From Peptoniphilus asaccharolyticus DSM 20463 (GTDB lineage: Bacteria; Bacillota; Clostridia; Tissierellales; Peptoniphilaceae), in NCBI RefSeq assembly GCF_900176115.1, contig NZ_FWWR01000011.1, positions 62,001 to 126,000 of the forward strand: a DNA stretch of 64,000 bases, read 5' to 3'. Made by a program: the position numbers and the translations under genes. Under the pieces are notes generated by a model. It saw only the letters and a list, made by a program, of their open reading frames with translations. It did no database searches and was not told the DNA's origin. Positions 42,389 through 51,114 of the stretch are shown in pieces (position 1 is the first letter of the stretch; the number at the start of each line of letters is the position of its first letter).

Positions 42389-45034
42389 ATGAAGGAATTA
42401 TCAAAGAATTATAATCCGAAAGAGTTTGAAGATAGAATTTATGATTTTTGGATGGATAATAACTATTTTAGAGCAGAAGTTGACGAAAATAAAAAGCCTT
42501 TTACAATAGTTATGCCACCACCAAATGTAACAGGAAATCTTCACATGGGACATGCTTTAAATAACACTATACAAGATATAATGACTCGTACAAAGAGAAT
42601 GCAAGGTTACTCAGCTCTTTGGCTACCTGGAACAGACCACGCGAGTATATCTACAGAGGCTAAGGTTGTACAAAAGCTTAGAGATCAAGGTATTGCAAAA
42701 GAAGATATTGGAAGAGAAAAGTTCTTAGAAGAGACATGGGCATGGACACATGAATATGGTGGAAACATTAAGAATCAACTTAAAAAATTAGGGGTTTCAT
42801 GTGACTGGTCAAGAGAGAGATTTACATTAGATGAACAACTTTCTAAAGCAGTTGAAGAGGTATTTATCAAGCTTTATGAAAAAGGATTAATTTACAGAGG
42901 AAACAGAATAATTAACTGGTGTCCTAACTGTGGAACTTCAATCTCTGATGCTGAAGTTGAACACGTTGATGAACATAGACATATCTACCACTTTAGATAT
43001 CCGCTAGAAGATGGAACAGGCAGCATAGAAGTAGCTACAACAAGACCAGAAACAATCCCTGGAGACCTTGCAGTTGCGGTTAATCCTGAAGACGAAAGAT
43101 ATAGAGATTTGATAGGTAAAAATGTTTTATTGCCTATTATGGACAATAAAGTAATCCCTATAATTGCAGATGAATATGTAGAAAAAGATTTTGGAACAGG
43201 TTGTGTAAAAATCACTCCATCACACGACCCTAACGACTTTGGGGTTGGAGAAAGACACAATCTTGGACAACTTATAGTATTTGATGAAAAGGCAGTTCTA
43301 AATGAAAATGCCGGCAAGTATCAAGGACTAACTACTGCAGAAGCTCGTAAGAAGATTATCGAAGATTTCGATGCTTTAGGATTATATGTAGGAGCTAAAG
43401 AACATGATAGTGCAGTTGGACATTGTGAAAGATGTGGAACTGTAATTGAGCCTATGCTTTCAAAACAATGGTTTGTAAAGATGGAACCATTAGCTAAACC
43501 GGCTTTAGAAGCATATAGAAATGGTGAAGTAGATTTCATTCCAGATAGATTTGGAAAAATTTATGAACACTGGCTAGAAAATATAAGAGACTGGAATATT
43601 TCAAGACAACTTTGGTGGGGACACAGACTTCCTGTATACTACTGCAATGAAACAGATGAGATAGTAGTTAGCAGAGAAAACCCAACTGGAAAAGAAGGAT
43701 ATGAAGGCAAGACTTTTAGAAGAGATGAAGACACTTTAGATACTTGGTTCTCATCAGCTCTATGGCCTTTCTCAACTCTTGGATGGCCGGAAAAAACACA
43801 AGACCTTGAATATTTCTATCCAACAGATGTATTGGTAACAGGATACGATATAATTTTCTTCTGGGTTGTTAGAATGGTATTCTCATCAATTGAACAAATG
43901 GGAGAAGTACCTTTTAAGGATGTATTCTTAACAGGACTTGTAAGAGACTCTCTTGGACGTAAGATGAGTAAGTCTTTGGGAAATGGTATAGACCCTCTTG
44001 AATTAATTGCAGATTATGGTGCGGACGCTCTTAGATTCACTCTTATTTCAGGAAACACACCAGGAAATGATATGCGTTTCTACACTGAAAGAGTTGAAGC
44101 AAACAGAAACTTTGCAAATAAACTTTGGAATGCTACAAGATTTGTATTTATGAATTTTGAAGATAGCGATTTTGAATTGGGACTTGAAAACCTAAGAAAT
44201 GAAGATAAGTGGATTTTAACTAAGTATATGGAAACAGTTGAGTCCATCACTACTAAGATAGATAAATACGATATAGGTCTTGCAGCAAATGATATATATG
44301 ACTTTATTTGGTCAGACTTCTGCGATTGGTATATAGAAATGGTAAAACCAAGACTATACGGAACTGATGAAGAGACAAAGAAAGCTGCAAAAGCTACATT
44401 GATATACGTTCTAAAGGGAATTCTAAAATTACTTCACCCATTCATGCCATATATTACAGAGGAAATCTGGGATCACATTCCAAGTGAAAAAGAAGCTTTA
44501 ATAGTTGCAGAATGGCCAGTAGTTGAAGATTCATTGAAATTTAATACAGAAGAAAAAGATATTGAATATATCAAAGATATAATCAGATTGATAAGAAACA
44601 GACGTCAAGAGATGAATATTGAAAATAAAAACAAATCACAAACTGTGATTAAAGTTTTAAATCAAGATGCAAGACGTGCTGTTGAAGAAAACAAGGGACA
44701 CCTTTTAAATCTTGGATTCTCAGAGAGTGTTTCTGTGGAAGATGAAAACTTTGAAATGACAGATGAAAATGTGTCAATAGTTGTGGATGGAGCAGAAATT
44801 TTCTTGCCACTAAATGACTTAGTTGATTACAACAAAGAATATGAAAGACTTAGTGCTGAAAAAGAAAAGGCTCTTTCTGAAATAAAGAGAGCGAGTGGAA
44901 AACTTGCAAATGAAAAATTTGTAAACAAAGCTCCTGAAAAATTAGTTCAAGAGGAAAAAGATAAGTTGGCAAGTTATGAAGCAATCTTAAAAACTCTTGA
45001 AGAGAGAATTGAAGAAGTAAAATCACATCTATAA
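42389..45034 (+). CDS. valS: Valyl-tRNA synthetase
   Basis: The 881-residue class I synthetase has the motif PPPNVTGNLHMGHALN, the editing domain with TTRPETIPGDLAVAVNP, the tryptophan-rich WWGHRLPVYYC, KMSKSLGNGIDPLE, an anticodon domain, and a C-terminal coiled coil (EKEKALSEIKRASGKLANEKF). Controlled by the T-box just upstream. Confidence 0.98.
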   Translation: MKELSKNYNPKEFEDRIYDFWMDNNYFRAEVDENKKPFTIVMPPPNVTGNLHMGHALNNTIQDIMTRTKRMQGYSALWLPGTDHASISTEAKVVQKLRDQGIAKEDIGREKFLEETWAWTHEYGGNIKNQLKKLGVSCDWSRERFTLDEQLSKAVEEVFIKLYEKGLIYRGNRIINWCPNCGTSISDAEVEHVDEHRHIYHFRYPLEDGTGSIEVATTRPETIPGDLAVAVNPEDERYRDLIGKNVLLPIMDNKVIPIIADEYVEKDFGTGCVKITPSHDPNDFGVGERHNLGQLIVFDEKAVLNENAGKYQGLTTAEARKKIIEDFDALGLYVGAKEHDSAVGHCERCGTVIEPMLSKQWFVKMEPLAKPALEAYRNGEVDFIPDRFGKIYEHWLENIRDWNISRQLWWGHRLPVYYCNETDEIVVSRENPTGKEGYEGKTFRRDEDTLDTWFSSALWPFSTLGWPEKTQDLEYFYPTDVLVTGYDIIFFWVVRMVFSSIEQMGEVPFKDVFLTGLVRDSLGRKMSKSLGNGIDPLELIADYGADALRFTLISGNTPGNDMRFYTERVEANRNFANKLWNATRFVFMNFEDSDFELGLENLRNEDKWILTKYMETVESITTKIDKYDIGLAANDIYDFIWSDFCDWYIEMVKPRLYGTDEETKKAAKATLIYVLKGILKLLHPFMPYITEEIWDHIPSEKEALIVAEWPVVEDSLKFNTEEKDIEYIKDIIRLIRNRRQEMNIENKNKSQTVIKVLNQDARRAVEENKGHLLNLGFSESVSVEDENFEMTDENVSIVVDGAEIFLPLNDLVDYNKEYERLSAEKEKALSEIKRASGKLANEKFVNKAPEKLVQEEKDKLASYEAILKTLEERIEEVKSHL

Positions 45035-45125
45035 ATTAGAAAGGCAAGTCGAAAGGCTTGCTTTTTGTGCGATAAAGGATAGATAATATGATTTAAGGGT
45101 ATAGGTCTATTAAGAGGTGATTACA

Positions 45126-45668
45126 TTGGATTACAAAGATATGTTCGTGGAACTTTTAGGAGCAAAGAATATTGCAAGTAAGCAAGGACTTTCAAGCAAA
45201 GATTTTGCAAAGGGAGTAGGAGCTTTACTACCTGAACTTTTAGATAGACTTAATAAAAAAACAGAAGAGCCACAAGATGTGGACAGATTAAATGAAATTT
45301 TAAAAAGACATGAAGATGATGACTTCTCCAGAAGTCAAAGTTATATAGAAAATTTAGAGAATTCTGAAAAAGAAAATATGATAGATGCAATCTTAGGTGG
45401 TAAGAGAAAAGAAATAGAACAAGAAACTTCTCAAAAGACAGGATTAGATGATGAAACAATCAAAAAGATTTTAAAAATTGCAGCACCTATAATTTTGTTG
45501 TATCTGTCAAAGAATAAGAAACAAAAGAAATTAAATAAAGAAGATTTGAGAAAAGAAACTTCAGAGATGAATAAAAAAGCAAAGGAAGTTGGAATATACG
45601 GTTCGTTTGTAAAACTTTTAGACAAAGATGGAGATGGAAAAGTATTAGACGACTTACTTGGCTTATAA
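45126..45668 (+). CDS. DUF937-type protein with C-terminal DxDxDG motif
   Basis: Its 180 residues start at TTG 45126, spaced properly from AGAGGTG. Charged N-terminal part, one short hydrophobic helix (IAAPIILLYLSK) and a C-terminal DKDGDGKVLDDLLG, like DUF937/YidB proteins. The Asp-rich loop resembles a calcium-binding EF-hand loop. The function is unknown. Confidence 0.65.
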   Translation: MDYKDMFVELLGAKNIASKQGLSSKDFAKGVGALLPELLDRLNKKTEEPQDVDRLNEILKRHEDDDFSRSQSYIENLENSEKENMIDAILGGKRKEIEQETSQKTGLDDETIKKILKIAAPIILLYLSKNKKQKKLNKEDLRKETSEMNKKAKEVGIYGSFVKLLDKDGDGKVLDDLLGL

Positions 45669-45672
45669 AGAA

Positions 45673-45708
45673 ACTGTAGCCTAAATAATGGCTACAGTCT
45701 TTTTTTAT
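45673..45708 (+). terminator. Terminator between DUF937 and znuB
   Basis: ACTGTAGCC and GGCTACAGT form a perfect 9-bp stem followed by T7. Confidence 0.88.
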
Positions 45709-46508
45709 ACCCTCTTTTTCTTTTTGAACTTATTTAAGCTGAAAAGCACAGCCATACCGATTACTGCATTGATTACAATTGCACCACCCGGTTTAACGTC
45801 AAACCAATAGGACATACAAATTCCAAAGAACATATATATCACACCCAAGATAATACTTAGTTTTAGAGTTTGTTTGTATGACCTACATATCAATAGCGCC
45901 GTAGCAACAGGAAGCACTAAGAGTGAAGCAACTAATAGTGCCCCAACAATTTTGCAAGCAAGCGCAACAGTGATTGCTGTTAATAATGTAAATACATTGT
46001 TGACAAGTTTTATATTTACGCCAGAAAGTCTTGCAAGATTTAAATCAATTGAGATGTCTAAAAGTGCTCCATAGTATGCTATTGAGAACGCCACAACGAT
46101 TATAAACACAATGCTGACATTAATTAGGTCAAGTGTTGTAACAGAAGAGATGCTACCGAATAGATATGACTCGAAAGTATTTCCACCTGGAGCAAAATTA
46201 GAAAGCAGGGCAGCAAGTCCAAGCCCCGTACTCATTATGACAGCAGTTGCCATATCTCCATATTGAGGGAATCTCTTACGTATCTTTTCAATAGAAAAAG
46301 CTGATACGATACAAGCTATAATAGCCCCTATAACAGGGTCAAAACCCATTATAAGACCAATTGCAACACCGGCTAAAGAAGTGTGAGAAAGAGCGTCGCC
46401 AACCATTGAAGTCTTTCTATTTACCATTACTACGCCTATTAGTGGAATCATAATTGAAAGCATAAATCCACAGAGCAAGGCCTTACGCATAAAATCATAA
46501 CTTAGCAT
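45705..46508 (-). CDS. znuB: Zinc ABC transporter permease
   Basis: The predicted product is a 267-residue ABC-3 family permease with about eight membrane helices. It starts MLSYDFMRKALLCGFMLSIMIPLIGVV and has SLAGVAIGLIMGFDPVIGA, as in ZnuB/AdcB. It is the last gene of the operon and overlaps the ATPase gene by 7 bp. Confidence 0.92.
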   Translation of the reverse strand: MLSYDFMRKALLCGFMLSIMIPLIGVVMVNRKTSMVGDALSHTSLAGVAIGLIMGFDPVIGAIIACIVSAFSIEKIRKRFPQYGDMATAVIMSTGLGLAALLSNFAPGGNTFESYLFGSISSVTTLDLINVSIVFIIVVAFSIAYYGALLDISIDLNLARLSGVNIKLVNNVFTLLTAITVALACKIVGALLVASLLVLPVATALLICRSYKQTLKLSIILGVIYMFFGICMSYWFDVKPGGAIVINAVIGMAVLFSLNKFKKKKRV

Positions 46509-47164
46509 AAAGCACCTCCTTTGAGATTAAAGACATTATATTCTTTTAGATTTTCTTCAATAAATTCCATCTCGTGAGTCACCAACAGAATAGTCATATT
46601 ATCTTTTTGCATAGCAGAGAGAATCTTAATAAATTGCTCTTTGCTCTTGGCATCTATTCCTGCAGTAGGCTCATCCATAATTAAAAGCTCGGGGTTATTT
46701 ACCAAAGCTCTTGCAATCATGGCTCTTTGTTTAAGACCTCCGGATAGTTCATTTAAAGGCATATTGATTTGCTTTTCAAGCCCCATCTTGATAAGAATAT
46801 CTCTAGCTTTTTTTAGTTGTTCCTCTTTTGGTATCTTAATCTTTCCAAAATTTCTATACAGATTTAGAACCACCAGTTCAAGACAAGTTACAGGAAATGC
46901 CATTTGGTTTGCAACTTGAATTTGAGGGACATATCCAATCTTTTCAAAGTTTTTGAATTTGGAAATATCTTCGCCAAACAAATCAATATTTCCTGAGTTA
47001 GCTCTCAATTCGCCCAAGATTAACTTTAATAGTGTGGACTTACCAGAGCCGTTTTCTCCAAGGATTATATTCAATCCTCCACTTGGAATATTTAAATTCA
47101 AGTTATCAAGAACTGTGTCGTGTCCGTAAGAAAAAGAAAGATTTTTTATTTCAATAATATTCAA
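46502..47164 (-). CDS. znuC: Zinc ABC transporter ATP-binding protein
   Basis: This 220-residue ABC ATPase has Walker A GENGSGKST, signature LSGGLKQR, Walker B LLIMDEPTAGID and the H loop LLVTHEM. It works with ZnuB and ZnuA in the same operon. Confidence 0.94.
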   Translation of the reverse strand: MNIIEIKNLSFSYGHDTVLDNLNLNIPSGGLNIILGENGSGKSTLLKLILGELRANSGNIDLFGEDISKFKNFEKIGYVPQIQVANQMAFPVTCLELVVLNLYRNFGKIKIPKEEQLKKARDILIKMGLEKQINMPLNELSGGLKQRAMIARALVNNPELLIMDEPTAGIDAKSKEQFIKILSAMQKDNMTILLVTHEMEFIEENLKEYNVFNLKGGALC

Positions 47165-47174
47165 AATTTCCTCC

Positions 47175-48467
47175 TTATTTTACAGCTTCATATATTTTTT
47201 CTAAATTCATTCTCATAAGAGAAAGGTAATCTCTATTTTCTAAATCATCTATGTTTGATGCAAACTCCATAGAAACAAGCCCTTCAGCCTTGCCGTGAAT
47301 TTCTTCAGCTAAAGACTTAGCACTTTTAGAATCTCCGCCATACTCATAGAATATAGTGTCTATGCCATAAGTATTCGCAAAATTAATTGCAGTTCTTATG
47401 GTTTTTAAACTTGGAGACTCGGAGCTAACTAAATCAGACAGTGCAAATTGAGTTAGACCAAAGTCTCTAGCTATATAACCATAGGCGTTATGAGCAGTTA
47501 GGAAATGGTCATTCTTCTTATTTTTGAATTTTTCTTTAAATTCAAACTCCAAATCAGTTAGAGCATCTATAGATTTTAATTTATTTCTCTTATAAACTCT
47601 CTCATGCTCTGGATATTTTTTAACCAATTCATCAAATATAGTATTTAGATATTTTTTCGCATTGATAACAGACATCCAAGAATGTGGGTCATAAGTTATC
47701 TTGTCGAGAGAAGAACTTGAACCTGCAAGTATAACTTCCTCGTTTAATTTTTCGTTGTTAGAATCTAATAAATCGTAGGAAAGTATATTTTCTGAAATAC
47801 GATCAGATACAAACACCCAATCTCCATCAGAAGGGAGTTTGTAAGTTACAAGCCCACTTTCATGACCCATTTCTATGGTATATACTTTAGAATCTTCAAC
47901 TTCAATTAGAGAACGTTGGTGAATTATCTCACCCTTTTGTTCCATAATCTTTTTACCTTTTTTTATTAGTTCATCTTCTGTTTCATTATTTCTTTTAAAA
48001 AGAGCAATCCTCATACTATTTTCATGAGTGTGCCCGAATTCAATCTTATATTCTTCACCAGCTTTTTGTTGAGTATGAGCCATATATTGAAAATCACCCA
48101 TGGCAGCAGCGCCCTTGTATGTGATTAAATTTACTGACTCAGAGAGCACCAATATATCCAAATTTGGAAGGTTTTCTCTAACTTGGTCAACCCATTTTTC
48201 CATATTGGCACCATTAACTACTAATAAATCAGCATCAGCAAGGTCTCTCATACTTTTAGGGCTTGGTTCCCAAAAGTGAGGGTCCTTATCTAATGGCATA
48301 AAAGATTTAACGGTTACTGTGTCGCCGGCAACCTGACTCACAAGTTCGTGAATAGGATAAAAAGAGGTGTAGATAACAGGCTTGTCATCTTTCACCTCTT
48401 TTTTTGAACATCCACTGATAATTAAAAGACAAATTATAAAACAGAAACTGAGTAGTTTCTTTTTCAT
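47175..48467 (-). CDS. znuA: Zinc-binding lipoprotein ZnuA/AdcA-like with inserted domain
   Basis: It has 430 residues, against about 300 usual for the family. A lipobox IISGC is followed by the cluster 9 fold. Metal ligands are in KDPHFWEPSP, YDPHSWMSV, LTAHNAYGY and YEYGGDS. Between about 118 and 258, where the His-rich loop normally lies, there is a 140-residue extra region with FGHTHENSMRIALF and EMGHESGLVTYKL. It looks like an added small beta-rich zinc or sensor domain. It delivers Zn to ZnuBC. Confidence 0.9.
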   Translation of the reverse strand: MKKKLLSFCFIICLLIISGCSKKEVKDDKPVIYTSFYPIHELVSQVAGDTVTVKSFMPLDKDPHFWEPSPKSMRDLADADLLVVNGANMEKWVDQVRENLPNLDILVLSESVNLITYKGAAAMGDFQYMAHTQQKAGEEYKIEFGHTHENSMRIALFKRNNETEDELIKKGKKIMEQKGEIIHQRSLIEVEDSKVYTIEMGHESGLVTYKLPSDGDWVFVSDRISENILSYDLLDSNNEKLNEEVILAGSSSSLDKITYDPHSWMSVINAKKYLNTIFDELVKKYPEHERVYKRNKLKSIDALTDLEFEFKEKFKNKKNDHFLTAHNAYGYIARDFGLTQFALSDLVSSESPSLKTIRTAINFANTYGIDTIFYEYGGDSKSAKSLAEEIHGKAEGLVSMEFASNIDDLENRDYLSLMRMNLEKIYEAVK

Positions 48468-48484
48468 AAAATCTCTCCTAAAAA

Positions 48485-49138
48485 TTATTCAGTTATTTCT
48501 GCAACTATTTGATCCATAGTTGAGTTTGGTTTTACAAAAGTAGGGAACCAATCATCTTTAGCTAAAAGTTCGTCAGCATTATTACCATATCTCATGTGGA
48601 AGTGAGTTAATTCTTCTTCACCATGAACTTCCATTAATAGAAGCACTGGATATTTTGCTCCTTCAGATTCAAAAGTGTACCAAGTAAGTTCATGAGAACC
48701 GTGTTGAGTTTTGTGTTCACCAGTTAGTTTGTATTCAGCAGATGCGATTTCTTTACCATCTTTATCTTCAAAGTTGTCTAAGAAAGTTATAGTATCGCCT
48801 TTGAATACCATTCCGTTGAATTCACAATTTCTTCTTTCAAGTAGCTTAGCTTTAGCTTCTTCTGCAGTTATACCATCTCTCTTGGCAACTTCTTCAAAAG
48901 CAGAGTCTAGAGCTGGATCATCCAAATATGCTCCGAAGTTATTCCAAGTTCCTTCCCAATCAGCAAGAGAAACTTTAGAATCAGTTGTTTCAGCTTCAGC
49001 TGCTTTATTAGCATTAGCATTTTCAACTGCAGCATTTGCAGGTGCATTATTTGCAGGAGCTTCTTTCTTTTGACAACCTACAGCTAACATAGAGATACAC
49101 ATAGCTGTTGTTACAGCTAAAATTTTTAAATTCTTCAT
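48485..49138 (-). CDS. ZinT-like zinc-binding lipoprotein
   Basis: The protein is 217 residues. Lipobox LAVGC, then an Ala/Asn linker, then a ZinT/YodA domain from about residue 55: LADWEGTWNNFGAYL, YKLTGEHKTQHGSHELTWYTFE, EELTHFHMRYG with metal-binding His residues. It is first in the zinc operon. It would capture zinc outside and pass it to the ABC system, as in AdcA proteins where ZinT is fused to the binding protein; here it is separate. Confidence 0.88.
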   Translation of the reverse strand: MKNLKILAVTTAMCISMLAVGCQKKEAPANNAPANAAVENANANKAAEAETTDSKVSLADWEGTWNNFGAYLDDPALDSAFEEVAKRDGITAEEAKAKLLERRNCEFNGMVFKGDTITFLDNFEDKDGKEIASAEYKLTGEHKTQHGSHELTWYTFESEGAKYPVLLLMEVHGEEELTHFHMRYGNNADELLAKDDWFPTFVKPNSTMDQIVAEITE

Positions 49139-49661
49139 AATAAATCCTCCTAAAAAATTTTATTCTTAATGGATAATAGTTAAGATGACAAATCTTATGT
49201 AAAGGAATAAAAGGAAAGCTAAACCTAATACATTTATGATAACTACTATCACTATTATTTACATGGTATATACTATAATCTTTGTTTAATAATGTCAACA
49301 CTGATAATGAAAATAATTAAATAAATTTGTATTATTTATAAAACTTAGCGAGAATTATCTTCTAATTTAGAAGAGTCTGTCTTGTAAAAGCATCTTAGTA
49401 AAAAATAAATAAGTATAATGAAGATATTTTGAATGGATAGGTGAGAAATCAAATAATTTAATTTTACATATAATAGTAGAATTTGAATTTAAAGATATTA
49501 TAACGGCATAAAATGATTTGGTTTTATAGCGGAGCGTATTATATTAGAGTTAAATTTATTTTTATAAATTTATAAAAAAATTACAGGAAAATAATTATTA
49601 ATAATATAAAAGATAGAGCAAAGCAAGTAAATTCAATGCTTACAGAAAATAAAAAAATAGT
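49139..49661. other. Long intergenic region between the zinc operon and flavodoxin
   Basis: Divergent promoters must lie here. A Fur/Zur-like half (TGATAATGAAAATAA near 49289) matches only part of a 7-1-7 box and cannot be assigned. A poor palindrome occurs near 49355 (TCTAATTTAGA). No coding sequence is supported. Confidence 0.4.
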
Positions 49662-49712
49662 TGATAAAATTTATCAAAAAGTGTTGACAAGATATATGTG
49701 GGTGCGTATAAT
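49662..49712 (+). promoter_or_regulatory. Flavodoxin promoter with Fur-like 17-bp palindrome
   Basis: TTGATAAAATTTATCAA (49662-49678) is a perfect 8-1-8 palindrome containing the 7-1-7 Fur-family pattern TGATAAA-N-TTTATCA. It directly precedes a consensus promoter: TTGACA (49684-49689), 17 bp, TATAAT (49707-49712). Iron-dependent repression of a flavodoxin is a common arrangement and is inferred. Confidence 0.75.
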
Positions 49713-49817
49713 AATACTTGTAAATGATAAAAGCTATCAAAAAAACTTCCGAAAACAGTTGTTCATACAAACCCTTAGTTAGTTTAAAAAGTTTTGCGAT
49801 AGAGAAAGGAGCTAGAA

Positions 49818-50240
49818 ATGGTAAATATCATTTATTGGAGTGGCACAGGTAACACTGAACAAATGGCTCACTACATAGAAGATGGAGTGAAGGCAGCAGG
49901 CGAAGAATGCAAAGTAATTGAAGTATCTAACGCTACTATTGACGATGTAAAAAATGTTGATAAAGTTGCATTTGGTTGCCCAGCAATGGGAGCCGAAGAA
50001 TTAGAAGAAGGATATATGCGTCCTTTCATGGATAGTGTAAATGAACTGCTTTCTACAAAAAAAGTTGCTATTTTCGGATCTTATGAGTGGGCGGATGGTC
50101 AATGGATTAGAGACTGGGAAGAGGAACTTGAAGGTTTTGGTGTAAAACTTGTAGACGAACCTCTAGCAGTTTATGATCAACCTAAAGAAGATGACAAAGA
50201 GAATTGCGAAGCTCTTGGAAAACTTCTTGCCAACGCATAA
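49818..50240 (+). CDS. Flavodoxin
   Basis: A 140-residue FMN electron carrier. The phosphate loop WSGTGNTEQMA is canonical, and VDKVAFGCPAMGAEELEE and FGSYEWADGQWI are the FMN ring loops. AAAGGAG precedes ATG. It would replace ferredoxin when iron is low, in line with the upstream palindrome. Confidence 0.95.
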   Translation: MVNIIYWSGTGNTEQMAHYIEDGVKAAGEECKVIEVSNATIDDVKNVDKVAFGCPAMGAEELEEGYMRPFMDSVNELLSTKKVAIFGSYEWADGQWIRDWEEELEGFGVKLVDEPLAVYDQPKEDDKENCEALGKLLANA

Positions 50241-50841
50241 ATTAAAAGCGGACTTCAGCAAGTATTTCTTTAAAATTAAAGAATTAGACGATTATAATTA
50301 TGTACTTGCTCTTTTGAAATTTTACACTGCACCTACTGTTTACGGTAGAAAGGTCGGCACACTCATCAACTTAAAATCTTCCGGTAGAGATTTAAGAAGT
50401 TGTTGGATAAAACATAACACCACCTTTGAAAGACTCCTCAAATTAGATTCCATAATATTAAGGTGTAGTGATGACTCAGTACTTGTATATTTGTATAATC
50501 CGCAGATACTAAAAAATAGACTCAAGGACGTGAAAATTAAAGAATTTCTTTACGAACATGGCTATGAGCATGAATGCGACATGCTTGAATCCTTAGAGAT
50601 ATTAAAGCAACATTTCAACAGTCCTAGTTGTCCTTGCGAAGTGGGCATATTCCTTGGATATCCTTTAAAAGACGTAATAGCTTTTAGAGAAAAACGATGC
50701 GACTGTAAATGCGTGGGGTATTGGAAATGTTACTCTAATGTTTGGAATGCCAAGTTTAAATTCTTTATATATGATCTATTAAAGTGGATTGTTACAAGAC
50801 AAGAATTAAATAACTTTAAAAGAGCATACAACATGACTTAA
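50173..50841 (+). CDS. DUF3793 family protein
   Basis: The frame holds up to 222 residues and overlaps flavodoxin by 68 bp; ATG 50191 is another possible start. The body matches DUF3793 (DDYNYVLALLKFYTAPTVYGRKVGTLINL ... YEHECDMLESLEILKQHFN ... PCEVGIFLGYPLKDVIAF). This family often follows flavodoxin in anaerobic Firmicutes. It has several Cys near CDCKCVGYWKCY. The function is unknown. Confidence 0.8.
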   Translation: MINLKKMTKRIAKLLENFLPTHKLKADFSKYFFKIKELDDYNYVLALLKFYTAPTVYGRKVGTLINLKSSGRDLRSCWIKHNTTFERLLKLDSIILRCSDDSVLVYLYNPQILKNRLKDVKIKEFLYEHGYEHECDMLESLEILKQHFNSPSCPCEVGIFLGYPLKDVIAFREKRCDCKCVGYWKCYSNVWNAKFKFFIYDLLKWIVTRQELNNFKRAYNMT

Positions 50842-50986
50842 TTCCTACAAAAAAATAACTTAATTCCTACAAAGAAGAAGGAGGTAGAGAAATCTATCTC
50901 TTTCTTTAGTTAAATTAAGGAGTAATATCTGCGAATTATTAAGCTTGATTTAATAAAAAAAATAGTGTAAAATAATAAAATAATAT

Positions 50987-51073
50987 GCCGGAGTGATGGA
51001 ATTGGCAGACGTACCAGACTCAAAATCTGGCGGTGGCAACACCGTGCGGGTTCAAGTCCCGCCTCCGGCACCA
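50987..51073 (+). tRNA. tRNA-Leu (anticodon CAA)
   Basis: A class II tRNA with a long variable arm (GGTGGCAACACC). Anticodon stem CCAGA/TCTGG surrounds loop CTCAAAA (anticodon CAA), T arm GCGGG/CCCGC, acceptor GCCGGAG/CTCCGGC with encoded CCA. Confidence 0.96.
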
Positions 51074-51077
51074 AAGC

Positions 51078-51110
51078 AACTCTTCTGAACTTTTTCGGAG
51101 GAGTTTTTTT
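51078..51110 (+). terminator. Terminator of tRNA-Leu
   Basis: ACTCTTCTGAA pairs with TTCGGAGGAGT (with G-U pairs), followed by T7. The IS30 copy begins right after it. Confidence 0.8.
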
Positions 51111-51114
51111 ATGT

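Noticed and set aside
49285-49300. Zur box for the zinc operon
   Set aside because: TGATAATGAAAATAA matches only about ten of fifteen positions of a 7-1-7 box and lies about 150 bp from the ZinT-like gene.
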